This document shows, piece after piece, positions 9,089-18,257 of a stretch of 64,000 nucleotides of DNA (its first letter is position 1; every line of letters begins with the position of its first letter). Location: positions 536,001 through 600,000 of the forward strand of contig NZ_RQHK01000002.1 in assembly GCF_004770475.1 (NCBI RefSeq), in the 5' to 3' direction. The position numbers and the translations under genes are program-made. The notes under the pieces are model-generated. The model searched no databases, was not told the DNA's origin, and was given only the letters and a program-made list of their open reading frames with translations. The DNA comes from Leptospira mtsangambouensis (GTDB lineage Bacteria; Spirochaetota; Leptospiria; Leptospirales; Leptospiraceae).

Positions 9089-9110
9089 CCCTCGTCAAAA
9101 TAGACGAGGG
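9089..9110 (+). promoter_or_regulatory. Hairpin containing the Shine-Dalgarno of the REC pseudogene
   Basis: Perfect 8-bp arms CCCTCGTC (9089-9096) and GACGAGGG (9103-9110) enclose a 6-base loop. GAGGG in the 3' arm is the only Shine-Dalgarno ahead of ATG 9119, so folding would hide it. There is no T tract, so a terminator for pcnB is less likely. Confidence 0.45.
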
Positions 9111-9112
9111 TA

Positions 9113-10383
9113 GTGGGAATGAAACACCAACCAAAAATTTGGATCATCGAAGATGATCCAACAACAGCTCTCCTTTATACAGGATCCTTACGACCATTCG
9201 GTTACGAAATTGTTGTTTTTTCGGGTGTTAGGCCAGCTATGAAAACCTATAAGGAAGAAGGTTTTAAATCCATTGATTTGATTGTCACAGATCTTGTTTT
9301 GCCTGATGGGACTGGGAAAGAAATAATACAAGAAGTTCGTAAATCAAGTTCAAACATTCCCGTCATCGTTGTGTCTTCTGAAGAAGATAGCAAATCGATC
9401 ATTGATGTGATGAAAGAAAATGTGCAAGATTATTGTTTCAAACCAATTGCGCCTAAAGAGTTAGCAAAAAAAATTGAATACCATCTTTCCAAACAGGAAA
9501 TGGATTATCAAAAAACAATTTTTGAAAAAGAAAAAATTATCTCATTAGAGAAACTATTGGATTGGTATAGTTTTAAAAATCGATCTATGGCGATGGGGGA
9601 ATTTGATACTCAAGAATTACATAAAAACCTCTTTCATATTCTAAGGGCCAGTTTGTCGTAAGGTGCTGGTTTTGGAATTCTTGTTCAAATCATAGATATC
9701 ATCAAAGGGATGGCGAAAACTGAATCTGGAGATTATGTTCTCCAAAAAGAAGTCCTTTTGATCTTGGAAGAAAACGCAAGTTATGCGAAGAAAGTTTTGA
9801 ATACTTTTTCAGAAATCGAGAACATTATTTTGACAGAGTTGCATCAGAAGTAGTAGGAACTAAAAGTTTTTTAGGGGAATTTCAATCTATTGTTAATAGT
9901 TTGAATCACCTATTAAAAATTAAAAACCAAAGAATTCAGCTAGGAAGTTTGGAAGAAAGGTTTTCCGAGAAAACTAAACTCAGTTGGAACCGAGAATTAT
10001 TTCGCAAAGTTTTTTCAGAATTATTGGTAAACGCGATGAAGTTTTCTCCTGAATCTTCCGCAATATTTATTTTGTTTCAGTCAGATCAGGAGTCTTTATC
10101 TGTTTCTATTGTAAATTCCGTGGCAGGGGATTTGAAGATGGGAGTTGGTATCCCTAATGAATATTTAGATTTGGTTTTTGAGCCTTTTTTTCGACTCACC
10201 AAGAATTTATATGAAAAACACGAATCTTTGGATTTTGGGATTGGTCTTTCTTTGGTAAGAGAAACCATTCAAAAGTTTGGGGGAACAGTTGTTGTGAAAA
10301 ATATTAATGACCATTTAGGCGATGTTGTTTTGCCCAAGGTGGAATTTAAAGTGACCCTTCCGTATTCCTCCTCGGAAAAGTGA
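9113..10383 (+). pseudogene. Broken REC-HATPase signalling gene (first copy of tandem duplicate)
   Basis: The start is GTG 9113 or ATG 9119. The first 180 codons encode a receiver domain (IIEDDPTT near the start, phospho-acceptor in VTDLVLPDGTG, KPIAP) plus the linker LEKLLDWYSFKN and LHKNLFHILRASLS. At 9659-9661 a TAA replaces the CAA present at the same place in the intact copy (10483-11757). After that the frame stays homologous until about 9828-9831, where one T is missing relative to the intact copy. Homology then resumes in the next frame to 10383, including the N-box-like ELLVNAMKFS and the G2-like FGIGLSLV. A truncated 182-aa receiver protein could still be made. Confidence 0.9.
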
Positions 10384-10446
10384 AGGAACCTTCTTGTTTG
10401 GGGAGGAAGTGTGTCCTCTTTTTTGAAATAAAACTCCTGGTTTTCC
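10384..10446 (-). pseudogene. Decayed remnant of the thiL 3' end left by tandem duplication
   Basis: On the minus strand this ~63-bp stretch reads GKPGVLFQK followed by diverged sequence. It aligns base by base, with about 2 bases of net deletion, to the thiL C-terminal coding region at 11758-11822, which reads GKPGVLFQKEGKH. It directly follows the broken REC-HATPase copy just as the real thiL end follows the intact copy. It is therefore a scar marking the right edge of the duplicated unit, not a gene. Confidence 0.8.
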
Positions 10447-10482
10447 TTGATCTAGTTATCATATTTTTCGTCGAATGGTGTG

Positions 10483-11757
10483 ATGGAAAAGCCAAAAGCG
10501 ATTACGAAGGTTTTACTACTGGAAGACGATCCCACCATCTCACTTCTTTACAGTGGATTACTGCAAAAACATGGAATGGAAGTTACCAGTTTTGCGAAAA
10601 TCAAATCAGCCTTAGAGTATTTAGCAGAAAACCATCTTCATACTGAAAATATTGTTTTAACGGATCTCCAATTGCCAGACGGAAATGGATTAGAATTTGT
10701 TAAGGAAATACGAAAAATTAATAACCACATACCAATCGTTGTAATTACATCAACGGAGGATCCTAAACTCATTATCGAAGTGATGAAGGAACATGTTCAG
10801 GATTACATTATTAAACCGATGGTTCCGAATGAACTTATATCTCGAATCAAATACCAACTTTCAAACAAAGAAAAAGATTACGAATATTCTGAATATGAAC
10901 GCGAAAAGATTATCTCTCTTGAGAAACTTTTGGATTGGTATGCATACAAAAATAGCAGGATCAAAAAGGGTGATTTAAATTCGCATGAATTGCACAAAAA
11001 CTTGTTTTACGGACTGCGTACAAGTTTAGCACAAGGTGCTGGATTTGGAGTTTTAACTCAAATGATAGACCTGATCAAATCAATGCCAAAAGCAGAAGGA
11101 GGAGGAATCATTTTAGATGCTGATATCCTCAGTATTTTGGAGGAAAATGCAGCGTATTCAAAAAAAGTATTAGATCGATTTATGGAGATAGAAGATATCA
11201 TTTTTGATCGAATTGATTTACAACTTGTTTCTCCTTTCGTAATTTTTAATGAAATGTTAAGTTTGAAAGATGAGTTGAAATCGATTTTAGAATTAAGAGA
11301 CCAAACATTATTAGTTCCAGAATATAAATTCAAGGAACTTGGATCGCAAAAAATATTACTGAACAAAGTTTTTTTTCGCAAAGTGATACACGAACTTTTG
11401 TTAAATGCGATGCGTTTTTCGCAAAGCTCTAGTAAAATTTATGCCATGTTGAATTTGGATTCAGACGGAATTTATTTATCGATTGTGAATTCTCTTGGAG
11501 ATGAACAGTTTGCAAAAAACGGAATTCCGAATGAGTATCTGGATTTGATATTTGAACCATTTTTTAGGTTAAACAAAAATATATATGAAAAACATGGTTC
11601 TTTGGATTTTGGAATTGGATTGAGTTTTGTGATGCAGACCATCATCCGTTTTGGCGGTTCCATCTCTGCATTAAATTTAATTGATCATACAAGTGATGTG
11701 AAAGAAACAAAAGTTGAATTTAAGATTTTCCTTCCTTATTCCTCTTCTGAAAAGTGA
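10483..11757 (+). CDS. Response-regulator receiver protein with C-terminal histidine-kinase-like ATPase domain
   Basis: A 424-aa protein with no membrane segment. The N-terminal REC domain has the acidic pair in LLLEDDP, phospho-acceptor D61 (TDLQLPDGNG), a T/S switch (VVITSTED) and K111 (IIKPM). A helical linker contains LEKLLDWYAYKN and LHKNLFYGLRTSLAQGAGFG, which may hold a dimerisation helix with a His. The C-terminal half is an HATPase_c-like fold: N-box HELLLNAMRFS, F-box FEPFFRL and G2-box FGIGLSFV; a clear G1 (DxGxG) is missing. The order REC then kinase core is the reverse of most hybrids. GTG 10480 is an alternative start; no good Shine-Dalgarno is seen. Its end overlaps thiL by 22 bases, tail to tail. 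Confidence 0.78.
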   Translation: MEKPKAITKVLLLEDDPTISLLYSGLLQKHGMEVTSFAKIKSALEYLAENHLHTENIVLTDLQLPDGNGLEFVKEIRKINNHIPIVVITSTEDPKLIIEVMKEHVQDYIIKPMVPNELISRIKYQLSNKEKDYEYSEYEREKIISLEKLLDWYAYKNSRIKKGDLNSHELHKNLFYGLRTSLAQGAGFGVLTQMIDLIKSMPKAEGGGIILDADILSILEENAAYSKKVLDRFMEIEDIIFDRIDLQLVSPFVIFNEMLSLKDELKSILELRDQTLLVPEYKFKELGSQKILLNKVFFRKVIHELLLNAMRFSQSSSKIYAMLNLDSDGIYLSIVNSLGDEQFAKNGIPNEYLDLIFEPFFRLNKNIYEKHGSLDFGIGLSFVMQTIIRFGGSISALNLIDHTSDVKETKVEFKIFLPYSSSEK

Positions 11758-12644
11758 AGGAACCCTCTTGTTTTGGGGAGGTAGTGTTTCCCTTCTTTTT
11801 GGAATAATACTCCCGGTTTTCCTTTTTCAAATTTCCCTATCATTGTCACGGGAATACCAGCAAGTTTAGTTGGCAAAATATTTGGTGATAAAAACAAAAG
11901 TTCTAATTCTTCCCCAGATCCCAAACACAAATCAATTCCAAGTTCTTGGACGGCGAGTGGGTGGAGGGGAACCGATTCGATTTGGATGTTTAACCTTCCC
12001 TTGGAGGTGAGAGCCAAACGTTCGCTGTCTTGGATGAGCCCATCGGTAATGTCCATACATGCATGAATTTTAAAATCTTTTAGTTTATTTAAGATCGCAT
12101 AGCGAGACTTAGGAGAGAGATGGCGTTCCACTGCTTCTTTATAAATTTTGTCTTTTGATTTTTTTTTAAGGGTTTTGTAGCCCAATTGGCTTAAGCCTAG
12201 ACTTCCTGTGAGATATAGGTAATCTCCGAATTTCCCACCCGAACGTAACCAAGGTTTGTCCACTGTGCCGACAACTGTCAGTGCCAGTTGGGTGGTAGGC
12301 GCGGAAAAGGTGTCGCCTCCCGCGAGTTTCATTCCATATTGGTCTAAAGATTTTCGCAATTCTTTTGAAAAACCTTTGATCCATTCTTTTTTTCTAGAAA
12401 CTGAGGAGAGACCTAGGTTCAGAAAACATTCGTTGGGTTTTCCTCCGGAAGCAATGATATCGGAAACATTGACTTCCACGAGTTTTTTTGCCAAAATCTG
12501 CGGTGAAGACCACTGGTGAAGGAAATGTGTTCCTTCGGAGAGTGAGTCCGTGGTGACAAGACGGTTCGGGGCCAAGAAGTAACAATCGTCTTCAGGGGGA
12601 GGGGTTGTCCCAAATAGAGTTCGTATAATTTCGGATTCTTTCAA
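11736..12644 (-). CDS. thiL: Thiamine-monophosphate kinase
   Basis: A 302-aa AIR-synthase-fold kinase. ThiL hallmarks are the N-terminal PPPEDDCYFL and VTTDSLSEGTHF (Mg-binding acidic residues), VNVSDIIASGGKP, LAGGDTFSAPTTQLALTVVG, and CMDITDGLIQDSERLA in the second half. ThiL phosphorylates thiamine monophosphate to the active cofactor thiamine pyrophosphate. No thi biosynthesis neighbours and no TPP riboswitch are visible here. The 3' end overlaps the convergent REC-HATPase gene by 22 bases, and a decayed copy of this 3' end lies at 10384-10446. Confidence 0.92.
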   Translation of the reverse strand: MKESEIIRTLFGTTPPPEDDCYFLAPNRLVTTDSLSEGTHFLHQWSSPQILAKKLVEVNVSDIIASGGKPNECFLNLGLSSVSRKKEWIKGFSKELRKSLDQYGMKLAGGDTFSAPTTQLALTVVGTVDKPWLRSGGKFGDYLYLTGSLGLSQLGYKTLKKKSKDKIYKEAVERHLSPKSRYAILNKLKDFKIHACMDITDGLIQDSERLALTSKGRLNIQIESVPLHPLAVQELGIDLCLGSGEELELLFLSPNILPTKLAGIPVTMIGKFEKGKPGVLFQKEGKHYLPKTRGFLHFSEEE

Positions 12645-12721
12645 AGTTAAATCCCAATAAATTTGTTTGACCCGGTGTGAAAACCGAAAATCCTGACATA
12701 AAAGAGGAAAATCTCGTACTT

Positions 12722-13174
12722 ATGGAACTATTGTCTAAAGCCCACAAGACCCCTTCTATTGCAAAAGAAGCCGTACAAAAACAGTGGTTTGTTGTGGACG
12801 CAACTGATAAGACTCTCGGAAGATTGGCAAGTCAAGTAGCTTCCCGCCTTCGCGGAAAACACAAATCTACCTTCACTCCTAACCAGGATTGTGGTGATAA
12901 TATCATTATCGTTAATGCTTCTAAAGTGGCTGTAACAGGTCGCAAAAGAGAACAAAAAATTTACTACCACCACTCACGTTACCCAGGTGGTATGACTGCT
13001 ATCGCTTTCCACAAACTCATCCAAGAGAATCCAGAAAGAGTGATCATGGAAGCAGTCAAAGGAATGTTACCTAAATCGAAGTTAGGTGATCAAATGTTGA
13101 GAAATTGCCGCGTATTCGCAGGTAATGACCACAACTTGGGAGCTCAAAAGCCCCTAAAACTGGAGTTGAAATAA
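12722..13174 (+). CDS. rplM: 50S ribosomal protein L13
   Basis: 150 aa. Core L13 motifs are [19 protein letters not shown], the [20 protein letters not shown] segment, RYPGGMTAI and [16 protein letters not shown]13 binds 23S rRNA early in 50S assembly. The start chosen is ATG 12722, giving [16 protein letters not shown]; a GTG at 12677 in frame would add 15 residues with no ribosome-binding site. GAGGAAAA lies 14 bases before the ATG, a long spacing. It forms the standard rplM-rpsI operon with the next gene, one base apart. Confidence 0.96.
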   Translation: MELLSKAHKTPSIAKEAVQKQWFVVDATDKTLGRLASQVASRLRGKHKSTFTPNQDCGDNIIIVNASKVAVTGRKREQKIYYHHSRYPGGMTAIAFHKLIQENPERVIMEAVKGMLPKSKLGDQMLRNCRVFAGNDHNLGAQKPLKLELK

Positions 13175-13175
13175 T

Positions 13176-13571
13176 ATGGCGCAAAAAGCAGTTTGGGCAG
13201 TAGGCCGACGCAAAACATCCGTTGCACGTGCAAAAATCGCATCTGGAACTGGAAAAATCACAGTAAACCATAAAGATGTAAAAGATTACATTAAAAACGG
13301 AGAACACTTAGTTCGCCGTGCACTTGAGCCACTTCTTGTTTTAGAAGCTCGCGACAAGTATGATATTGCACTCAATGTAACTGGTGGTGGAGTGGTTGGC
13401 CAAGTGGGAGCCATCCGTCACGCAGTTGCTCGTGCTCTTGTGGCTTTCAATGAGTCTTTGAAACCTACTTTGAAAAAAGAAGGATTTCTCACTCGAGATA
13501 GCCGTATGGTAGAACGTAAAAAATACGGTCTACGCAAAGCTCGTAGAGGAACTCAGTTCTCTAAACGTTAA
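13176..13571 (+). CDS. rpsI: 30S ribosomal protein S9
   Basis: 131 aa, a full-length S9: N-terminal [17 protein letters not shown], central [19 protein letters not shown], and the C-terminal basic tail [18 protein letters not shown] whose last Lys-Arg reaches the ribosomal P site. The start ATG follows the rplM stop by one base, so the two are co-transcribed and coupled. A strong terminator follows. Confidence 0.98.
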   Translation: MAQKAVWAVGRRKTSVARAKIASGTGKITVNHKDVKDYIKNGEHLVRRALEPLLVLEARDKYDIALNVTGGGVVGQVGAIRHAVARALVAFNESLKPTLKKEGFLTRDSRMVERKKYGLRKARRGTQFSKR

Positions 13572-13596
13572 TCGGAAAATCCTCTTTTTTCCGATC

Positions 13597-13626
13597 AAAG
13601 CCTCCTATTCGGGAGGCTTTTTTTTT
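13597..13626 (+). terminator. Rho-independent terminator of rplM-rpsI
   Basis: Perfect 9-bp arms AAAGCCTCC (13597-13605) and GGAGGCTTT (13612-13620) with a 6-base loop, followed by a run of T to 13626. This is a textbook intrinsic terminator 25 bases after the rpsI stop. Confidence 0.93.
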
Positions 13627-13639
13627 AGGTAGGTGTCAA

Positions 13640-14845
13640 TTGAACCAAATCTTATTTTATTTTGCCTTTGCAATTGGTACCTTTGCCAGTAGTTGTTTTT
13701 TATATTCGATCGTTATATTTTCCCAAACCTTAGATACAGTAAAAGGTTTCTCTGGGATTGTTTTCTTTTTCCTCTTTTTACCGTTTCCCATTTTCTTTTT
13801 ATACACAGGTTACTTACTCGATCATTTTTCTAAAAAATGGGTGGTTGTGAGTTTTCAATTTTTCCTATTGATCTCCTCATTTTTGTTAGGTGCATTTACT
13901 GAAATTTTTATAACTTATCCTTTCCTATTATTACCATTGGCATTTGTAAATGGGATTGGAATGACAACGGTTCTTCCGGGAAGAATGGCAATTTTATGCG
14001 AAGTGATGGAATCACATCGCCTTGTTTTTCATACCATTGCGGGAAATTTACTTTTGATTTTTGCTTTTGGGATGAGTCCTCTTGCTGTGGGTTGGTTTCG
14101 GGAAGAAGGTGGTTATTCGTCTTTATTTTTGGTTTTAGCTTCTTTTCATTTTTTTTCTATGATCGCCTTTTCCATGTTAAGATACGAATTAAAAATTCAT
14201 CATCCAAACCTTAGTTCGGATCTTTTCAAACTGGCAAAAATTCCTTCTTTTTCGGCAAATCTGAAGGTTGTTTTAGATTTCCTAAAAGTAGATTCTGTTT
14301 CTAGACAAGTGATGTATATGGCGATCCTCAGTATGTTGGCCCTCGGTCCCATCCAAGTCATCCTTCCGAAATATGTAAGAAATGAACTGGGTCTAGGGGA
14401 ACTCGCACGAGGGACGGTCCTTGTCTTTTTAGGTCCTGGATTATTTCTCGGTGGGATTCTCACCATTCTCTTTCACCATCTGGAAAGAAAGGGACTTGTG
14501 TTATTGATAGTTTTTACCTTATCGTCTTTTTTCTTTTTGGGTTTTGTTCCTTTTGGGAAACCAGAAGCCACTTCCTTTTTTTTGTTTTGTTTTGGAGTTT
14601 CGGGGGGAGTTCTTTCGAGTCTCCTTCCTGCCATTTTACAAAAACGGGCAGAAGATGGACTTCGGGGAAGAATCCTTTCTCTTTATACAGTTTGTTTCCA
14701 GTTCACTCCTGCGGTCTCCGGTTTTCTATCGGCCCTGCTTGCTGATACCATTGGTTCCCATTGGACTTTTGGGATTTTAGGTGGGATGTTTCTTTGTTTT
14801 GCCTTGTTTTCTTTTCTCCAATACCGGGAATTAAGGCAGAGTTAA
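13640..14845 (+). CDS. Major facilitator superfamily (MFS) transporter
   Basis: A 401-aa integral membrane protein with about 12 hydrophobic helices and short loops, the usual MFS layout. The loop after helix 2 (YLLDHFSKKWVVV) matches the family's G-x3-D-R-x-G-R-[RK] motif position only loosely. The second half has LRGRILSLYTVCFQFTPAVSGFL, typical of the enterobactin-exporter/DUF-type MFS group. The substrate is unknown. The start is TTG 13640, preceded by GGTAGG. The gene stands between the ribosomal operon terminator and alaS. Confidence 0.82.
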   Translation: MNQILFYFAFAIGTFASSCFLYSIVIFSQTLDTVKGFSGIVFFFLFLPFPIFFLYTGYLLDHFSKKWVVVSFQFFLLISSFLLGAFTEIFITYPFLLLPLAFVNGIGMTTVLPGRMAILCEVMESHRLVFHTIAGNLLLIFAFGMSPLAVGWFREEGGYSSLFLVLASFHFFSMIAFSMLRYELKIHHPNLSSDLFKLAKIPSFSANLKVVLDFLKVDSVSRQVMYMAILSMLALGPIQVILPKYVRNELGLGELARGTVLVFLGPGLFLGGILTILFHHLERKGLVLLIVFTLSSFFFLGFVPFGKPEATSFFLFCFGVSGGVLSSLLPAILQKRAEDGLRGRILSLYTVCFQFTPAVSGFLSALLADTIGSHWTFGILGGMFLCFALFSFLQYRELRQS

Positions 14846-14894
14846 CTTCTAATTTCCTTGCCCTAGGAGGCAAACCCGATTTCGCTGTAAGTGT

Positions 14895-17654
14895 ATGATG
14901 TCGAAAACTGTCCGCGAAATTGCAGAGTTGTATACTAGTTATTTCAAAGGGAAAGGCCACACGATTGTGCCTTCCTCAAGCCTAATCCCCAAGGGGGATC
15001 CAACACTTTTATTCACAACCGCCGGAATGGTTCAGTTCAAACCTTTGTTTACAGGAGCGGTGGAGTTACCCTACACAAGAGCTGCCTCCGTTCAAAAATG
15101 TGTTCGTACCACCGATTTGGAAGTGGTAGGTAAAACCGAAAGACATTGTACCTTCTTTGAAATGCTTGGGAATTTTTCCTTTGGTGATTATTTTAAAAAA
15201 GAGGCCATCGAATACGCGTTAGATTTTTCCTTAAACCATCTTCATATCCCCAAAGAAAAAATCTGGGTCACCATTTACCTAGATGATGATGAAGCCAAAA
15301 AAATATGGATGGAAGCAGGGATTCCCGAAGAACGAATTGTAAGGCTTGGAAAAAAGGATAATTTTTGGGGTCCTGCTGGAGACAGTGGTGCTTGTGGTCC
15401 TTGTTCGGAATTGTATTTAGACCGAGGCCCTGAAAAAGGCGGCCCGAATTGTGGTAACAATCCAGACTGCAAACCTGGATGTGATTGTGATCGTTATTTA
15501 GAATATTGGAATTTAGTATTCAACCAATTTAACCAAACTGTTTCGGGAGAACTCCTTCCTTTAAAACAAACAGGAATTGATACGGGTTCTGGCCTCGAAC
15601 GTGTGGCCATGTTACTGCAAGAAGTGGACTCCGTTTATGATACCGATGAATTAAAATCCATCATTCGTAAAATTGAAACACTCTCAGGGATTACTTACGA
15701 CGAATCTACAAAACAATCTTTTCGAGTGATCACGGATCATTCCCGATCCGTATTCTTTTCGTTAGGGGATGGGATTTTTCCTGACCGTACGGGACGTGGT
15801 TATGTCATTCGTAGGCTCATTCGTCGGGCATCGTTATTTGCAAGAAAACTAGGAATCCACGAACCTTTTTTATACAAACTAGTGGGGACACTCCGCGATT
15901 TATATTCCGTAAGGTATCCAGAACTAAAAGACAAAGCAAAAGACATTGAATCCATCTTAAAAAAAGAGGAAGAACTTTTCCTTCACACTTTGGAAGTGGG
16001 ACTAGAAGAATTGGAATCTCTTTTGAATCACTTAAAATCGAATAAGCAAATGGTTGTTACCGGAAAAGAGGGGTTTCGTTTGTATTCTACCTACGGGTTC
16101 CCAAGAGAAATGACAAAGGAACTTGTGGAAGACCGAGGTTTTGGTTTTGATGACAAGGGATTTGAAGAGGAACTTGAAAAGGATCGAGATTTATCTCGTG
16201 CGAGTTGGAAAGGAAAAAAAATCCAATACCTAACGGGTCTTAGTGCCAGTCCAGAACTCAAAACGGAATTTTTAGGATATACGGAATTTAAAACACAGGC
16301 AAAGGTTTTATATCTTTTTGTGGATGGAAAATCCGTATCCGAGGCAAACCAAGGATCGGAAGCCGTTGTGGTTTTAGATAAAACTCCCTTTTATGCGGAA
16401 GGTGGTGGTCAGGTAGGTGACTGGGGTTACCTCAAAAAAGAAGGATTCCAGTTCCAAGTCCAAGACACTCAAAAAGAAAACGAAACTTTTTTACATCTCG
16501 GAATCATTCTCAAAGGTAAAATTTCTGTTGGAGAAACCATTGAGGCAGAGATTGATACCAGTCGGCGCCAAAATTTAGCCAACCACCACTCTGGCACACA
16601 CTTGTTAAATGGTGCCCTTCGCAGGATTCTCGGGAACCATGTGGCACAAAAAGGTTCCATTGTTTCTTCTGATTATTTACGATTTGATTTTTCCCATCCA
16701 AAAGCACTTTCGGAAGAGGAAATTGTCTCTATTGAAAAAGATGTGAATGAGGCAGTGAATGCCAAAATTTCAGTCAAAACAGAAGTTTTAGATATTGATG
16801 CTGCTAAAAAGTCTGGCGCCTTATCCATGTTTGATGAAAAATATGGGAATTTGGTTCGTGTGATTTCTATGGGTGATAAATCCAAAGAATTCTGTGGGGG
16901 AACTCATGTAACGAATACAAAAGAAATTGGATACTTTGCCATCATCAAAGAAGGAAGTCCTGGGGCAGGAAACCGAAGAGTAGAAGCCATTTGTGGGGAT
17001 TCGGTCATTGAATACTTTTTATCCCAGTTCCAAACTCTCGCAGCAAAAGTTGAAACACATAACTTGTCGGCCAAAGAAACCTTTGGCGATTTGAAAGAAT
17101 TTGGAATTGGCACTTCCGTGCCAGCTCCCGAAGACTTACAAAGCCTTTTTGTGAAAGAAGGGAATACGGCCGTAGAACATTTACGCAAACTTCGCGAAAG
17201 TTTGGAGACGGAACTCGAAGAAAAGTCTAGTGCCCTTTTCAAAGCAAAAAAGAAAAAGGAACAATTGAGTTTTCAAATGAATCCGGAACTTGTGGATGGT
17301 CTCTTAAAAAAAGCACATTCACTTCCTAAGGGAAAAGTGGTGACAGAAGTATTTGAGGCAGTAGATGCAAAATCTTTAAAGGATTTAGCCGATAGCCTCA
17401 AAGCCAAAGAACCAGAAGTTCTTTGTTTGTTTGGAACAAGCGATGGGGAAGCCAGCACTCTCGTTTTTATGTGTAACAAGGTTTTGAATGAAAGAGGAAT
17501 CCACTGTGGGGATTTATTAAAAGAAACCTTGGTGATGTTAGATGGAAAAGGTGGGGGAAGACCCGATATGGCACAAGGCGGTGGTAAAAAACCGGAAATC
17601 CTTGGGGCAGCTTTGGAATTTGCCTTGGAACTTTCCAAAAAGAAATTAGGATAA
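14895..17654 (+). CDS. alaS: Alanyl-tRNA synthetase
   Basis: A 919-aa full-length AlaRS. The N-terminal class II aminoacylation domain includes [13 protein letters not shown] and [20 protein letters not shown]; a Cys-rich zinc insertion lies at [12 protein letters not shown] to [10 protein letters not shown]. The editing domain has [13 protein letters not shown] and the distal FCGGTHV; the C-Ala domain ends with [12 protein letters not shown]. It charges tRNA-Ala and clears mischarged Ser/Gly. The C-x2-C-rich insertion (near residues 165-195) is a feature of some AlaRS. The start is ATG 14895. Confidence 0.97.
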   Translation: MMSKTVREIAELYTSYFKGKGHTIVPSSSLIPKGDPTLLFTTAGMVQFKPLFTGAVELPYTRAASVQKCVRTTDLEVVGKTERHCTFFEMLGNFSFGDYFKKEAIEYALDFSLNHLHIPKEKIWVTIYLDDDEAKKIWMEAGIPEERIVRLGKKDNFWGPAGDSGACGPCSELYLDRGPEKGGPNCGNNPDCKPGCDCDRYLEYWNLVFNQFNQTVSGELLPLKQTGIDTGSGLERVAMLLQEVDSVYDTDELKSIIRKIETLSGITYDESTKQSFRVITDHSRSVFFSLGDGIFPDRTGRGYVIRRLIRRASLFARKLGIHEPFLYKLVGTLRDLYSVRYPELKDKAKDIESILKKEEELFLHTLEVGLEELESLLNHLKSNKQMVVTGKEGFRLYSTYGFPREMTKELVEDRGFGFDDKGFEEELEKDRDLSRASWKGKKIQYLTGLSASPELKTEFLGYTEFKTQAKVLYLFVDGKSVSEANQGSEAVVVLDKTPFYAEGGGQVGDWGYLKKEGFQFQVQDTQKENETFLHLGIILKGKISVGETIEAEIDTSRRQNLANHHSGTHLLNGALRRILGNHVAQKGSIVSSDYLRFDFSHPKALSEEEIVSIEKDVNEAVNAKISVKTEVLDIDAAKKSGALSMFDEKYGNLVRVISMGDKSKEFCGGTHVTNTKEIGYFAIIKEGSPGAGNRRVEAICGDSVIEYFLSQFQTLAAKVETHNLSAKETFGDLKEFGIGTSVPAPEDLQSLFVKEGNTAVEHLRKLRESLETELEEKSSALFKAKKKKEQLSFQMNPELVDGLLKKAHSLPKGKVVTEVFEAVDAKSLKDLADSLKAKEPEVLCLFGTSDGEASTLVFMCNKVLNERGIHCGDLLKETLVMLDGKGGGRPDMAQGGGKKPEILGAALEFALELSKKKLG

Positions 17655-17683
17655 CAGAGATAAGAGTTCGTAAGGAGTAAACT

Positions 17684-18181
17684 ATGGCACAAGATCCATC
17701 ATTTGACATTGTATCCAAAATCGAAAGACCGGAAATACAAAACGCAGTGGCCCAGGCCATGACAGAAATCCAAACCAGGTTTGATTTTAAAGGGTCCAAC
17801 TCCGAAATCAAATTAACAGAAGACACTTTGGTTTTAACTTCTGAAAATGATATCAAACTGAAACAAGTGATTGATGTCCTGACCACAAAAATGGCCAAAA
17901 GGGGCATTAGTTTGAAGGCCTTTGATTTTGACTCCAAAATTGAACCAGCCACTGGCCAAACGGTCCGCCAAAAGGTAAAGATTCAGAATGGTTTGGACAA
18001 AGAACAGACCAAACAAATCACCACTCTCATCAAAGACCAAAAACTAAAAGTTCAGGCTTCCATCCAAGGGGATTCGGTTCGGGTTGTGGGCAAAAAAAAG
18101 GACGATTTGCAAGAGGTAATGGCAGCGATTCGCAACGCCAATTTCAACTTTGATGCCAATTTTACCAATTTTAAGGGCTAG
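17684..18181 (+). CDS. yajQ: YajQ family cyclic-di-GMP/nucleotide-binding protein
   Basis: 165 aa. It matches YajQ (UPF0234): N-terminal PSFDIVSKIERPEIQNAV, RFDFKGSNSEIKL and the C-terminal VRVVGKKKDDLQEVMAAIR. The fold is a duplicated ferredoxin-like domain; family members bind nucleic acid, tRNA or cyclic-di-GMP in other bacteria. The role here is not shown. GTAAGGAG precedes the ATG at good spacing. It may be co-transcribed with alaS (29-base gap) and is followed by a terminator. Confidence 0.93.
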   Translation: MAQDPSFDIVSKIERPEIQNAVAQAMTEIQTRFDFKGSNSEIKLTEDTLVLTSENDIKLKQVIDVLTTKMAKRGISLKAFDFDSKIEPATGQTVRQKVKIQNGLDKEQTKQITTLIKDQKLKVQASIQGDSVRVVGKKKDDLQEVMAAIRNANFNFDANFTNFKG

Positions 18182-18194
18182 AATTTTGGTTTAA

Positions 18195-18222
18195 GGAAAG
18201 CCTTCCGGCTTCCATTTTTTTT
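18195..18222 (+). terminator. Rho-independent terminator after yajQ
   Basis: Arms GGAAAGCC (18195-18202) and GGCTTCC (18207-18213), with one bulged A, are followed by a tract of eight T at 18215-18222. It separates alaS-yajQ from the ftsK operon. Confidence 0.85.
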
Positions 18223-18257
18223 CTGCCTATGTCTCAAAACCGGCCGATATTTCCGGT

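Noticed and set aside
9901..10383. Separate 160-aa gene encoding a HATPase-like domain
   Set aside because: It is the frameshifted 3' part of the duplicated REC-HATPase gene, collinear with the intact copy; it has no ribosome-binding site and is better treated as part of one pseudogene.
14860..14885. Terminator after the MFS gene (TTGCC/GGCAA)
   Set aside because: Only a five-base stem and no T tract; not supported.
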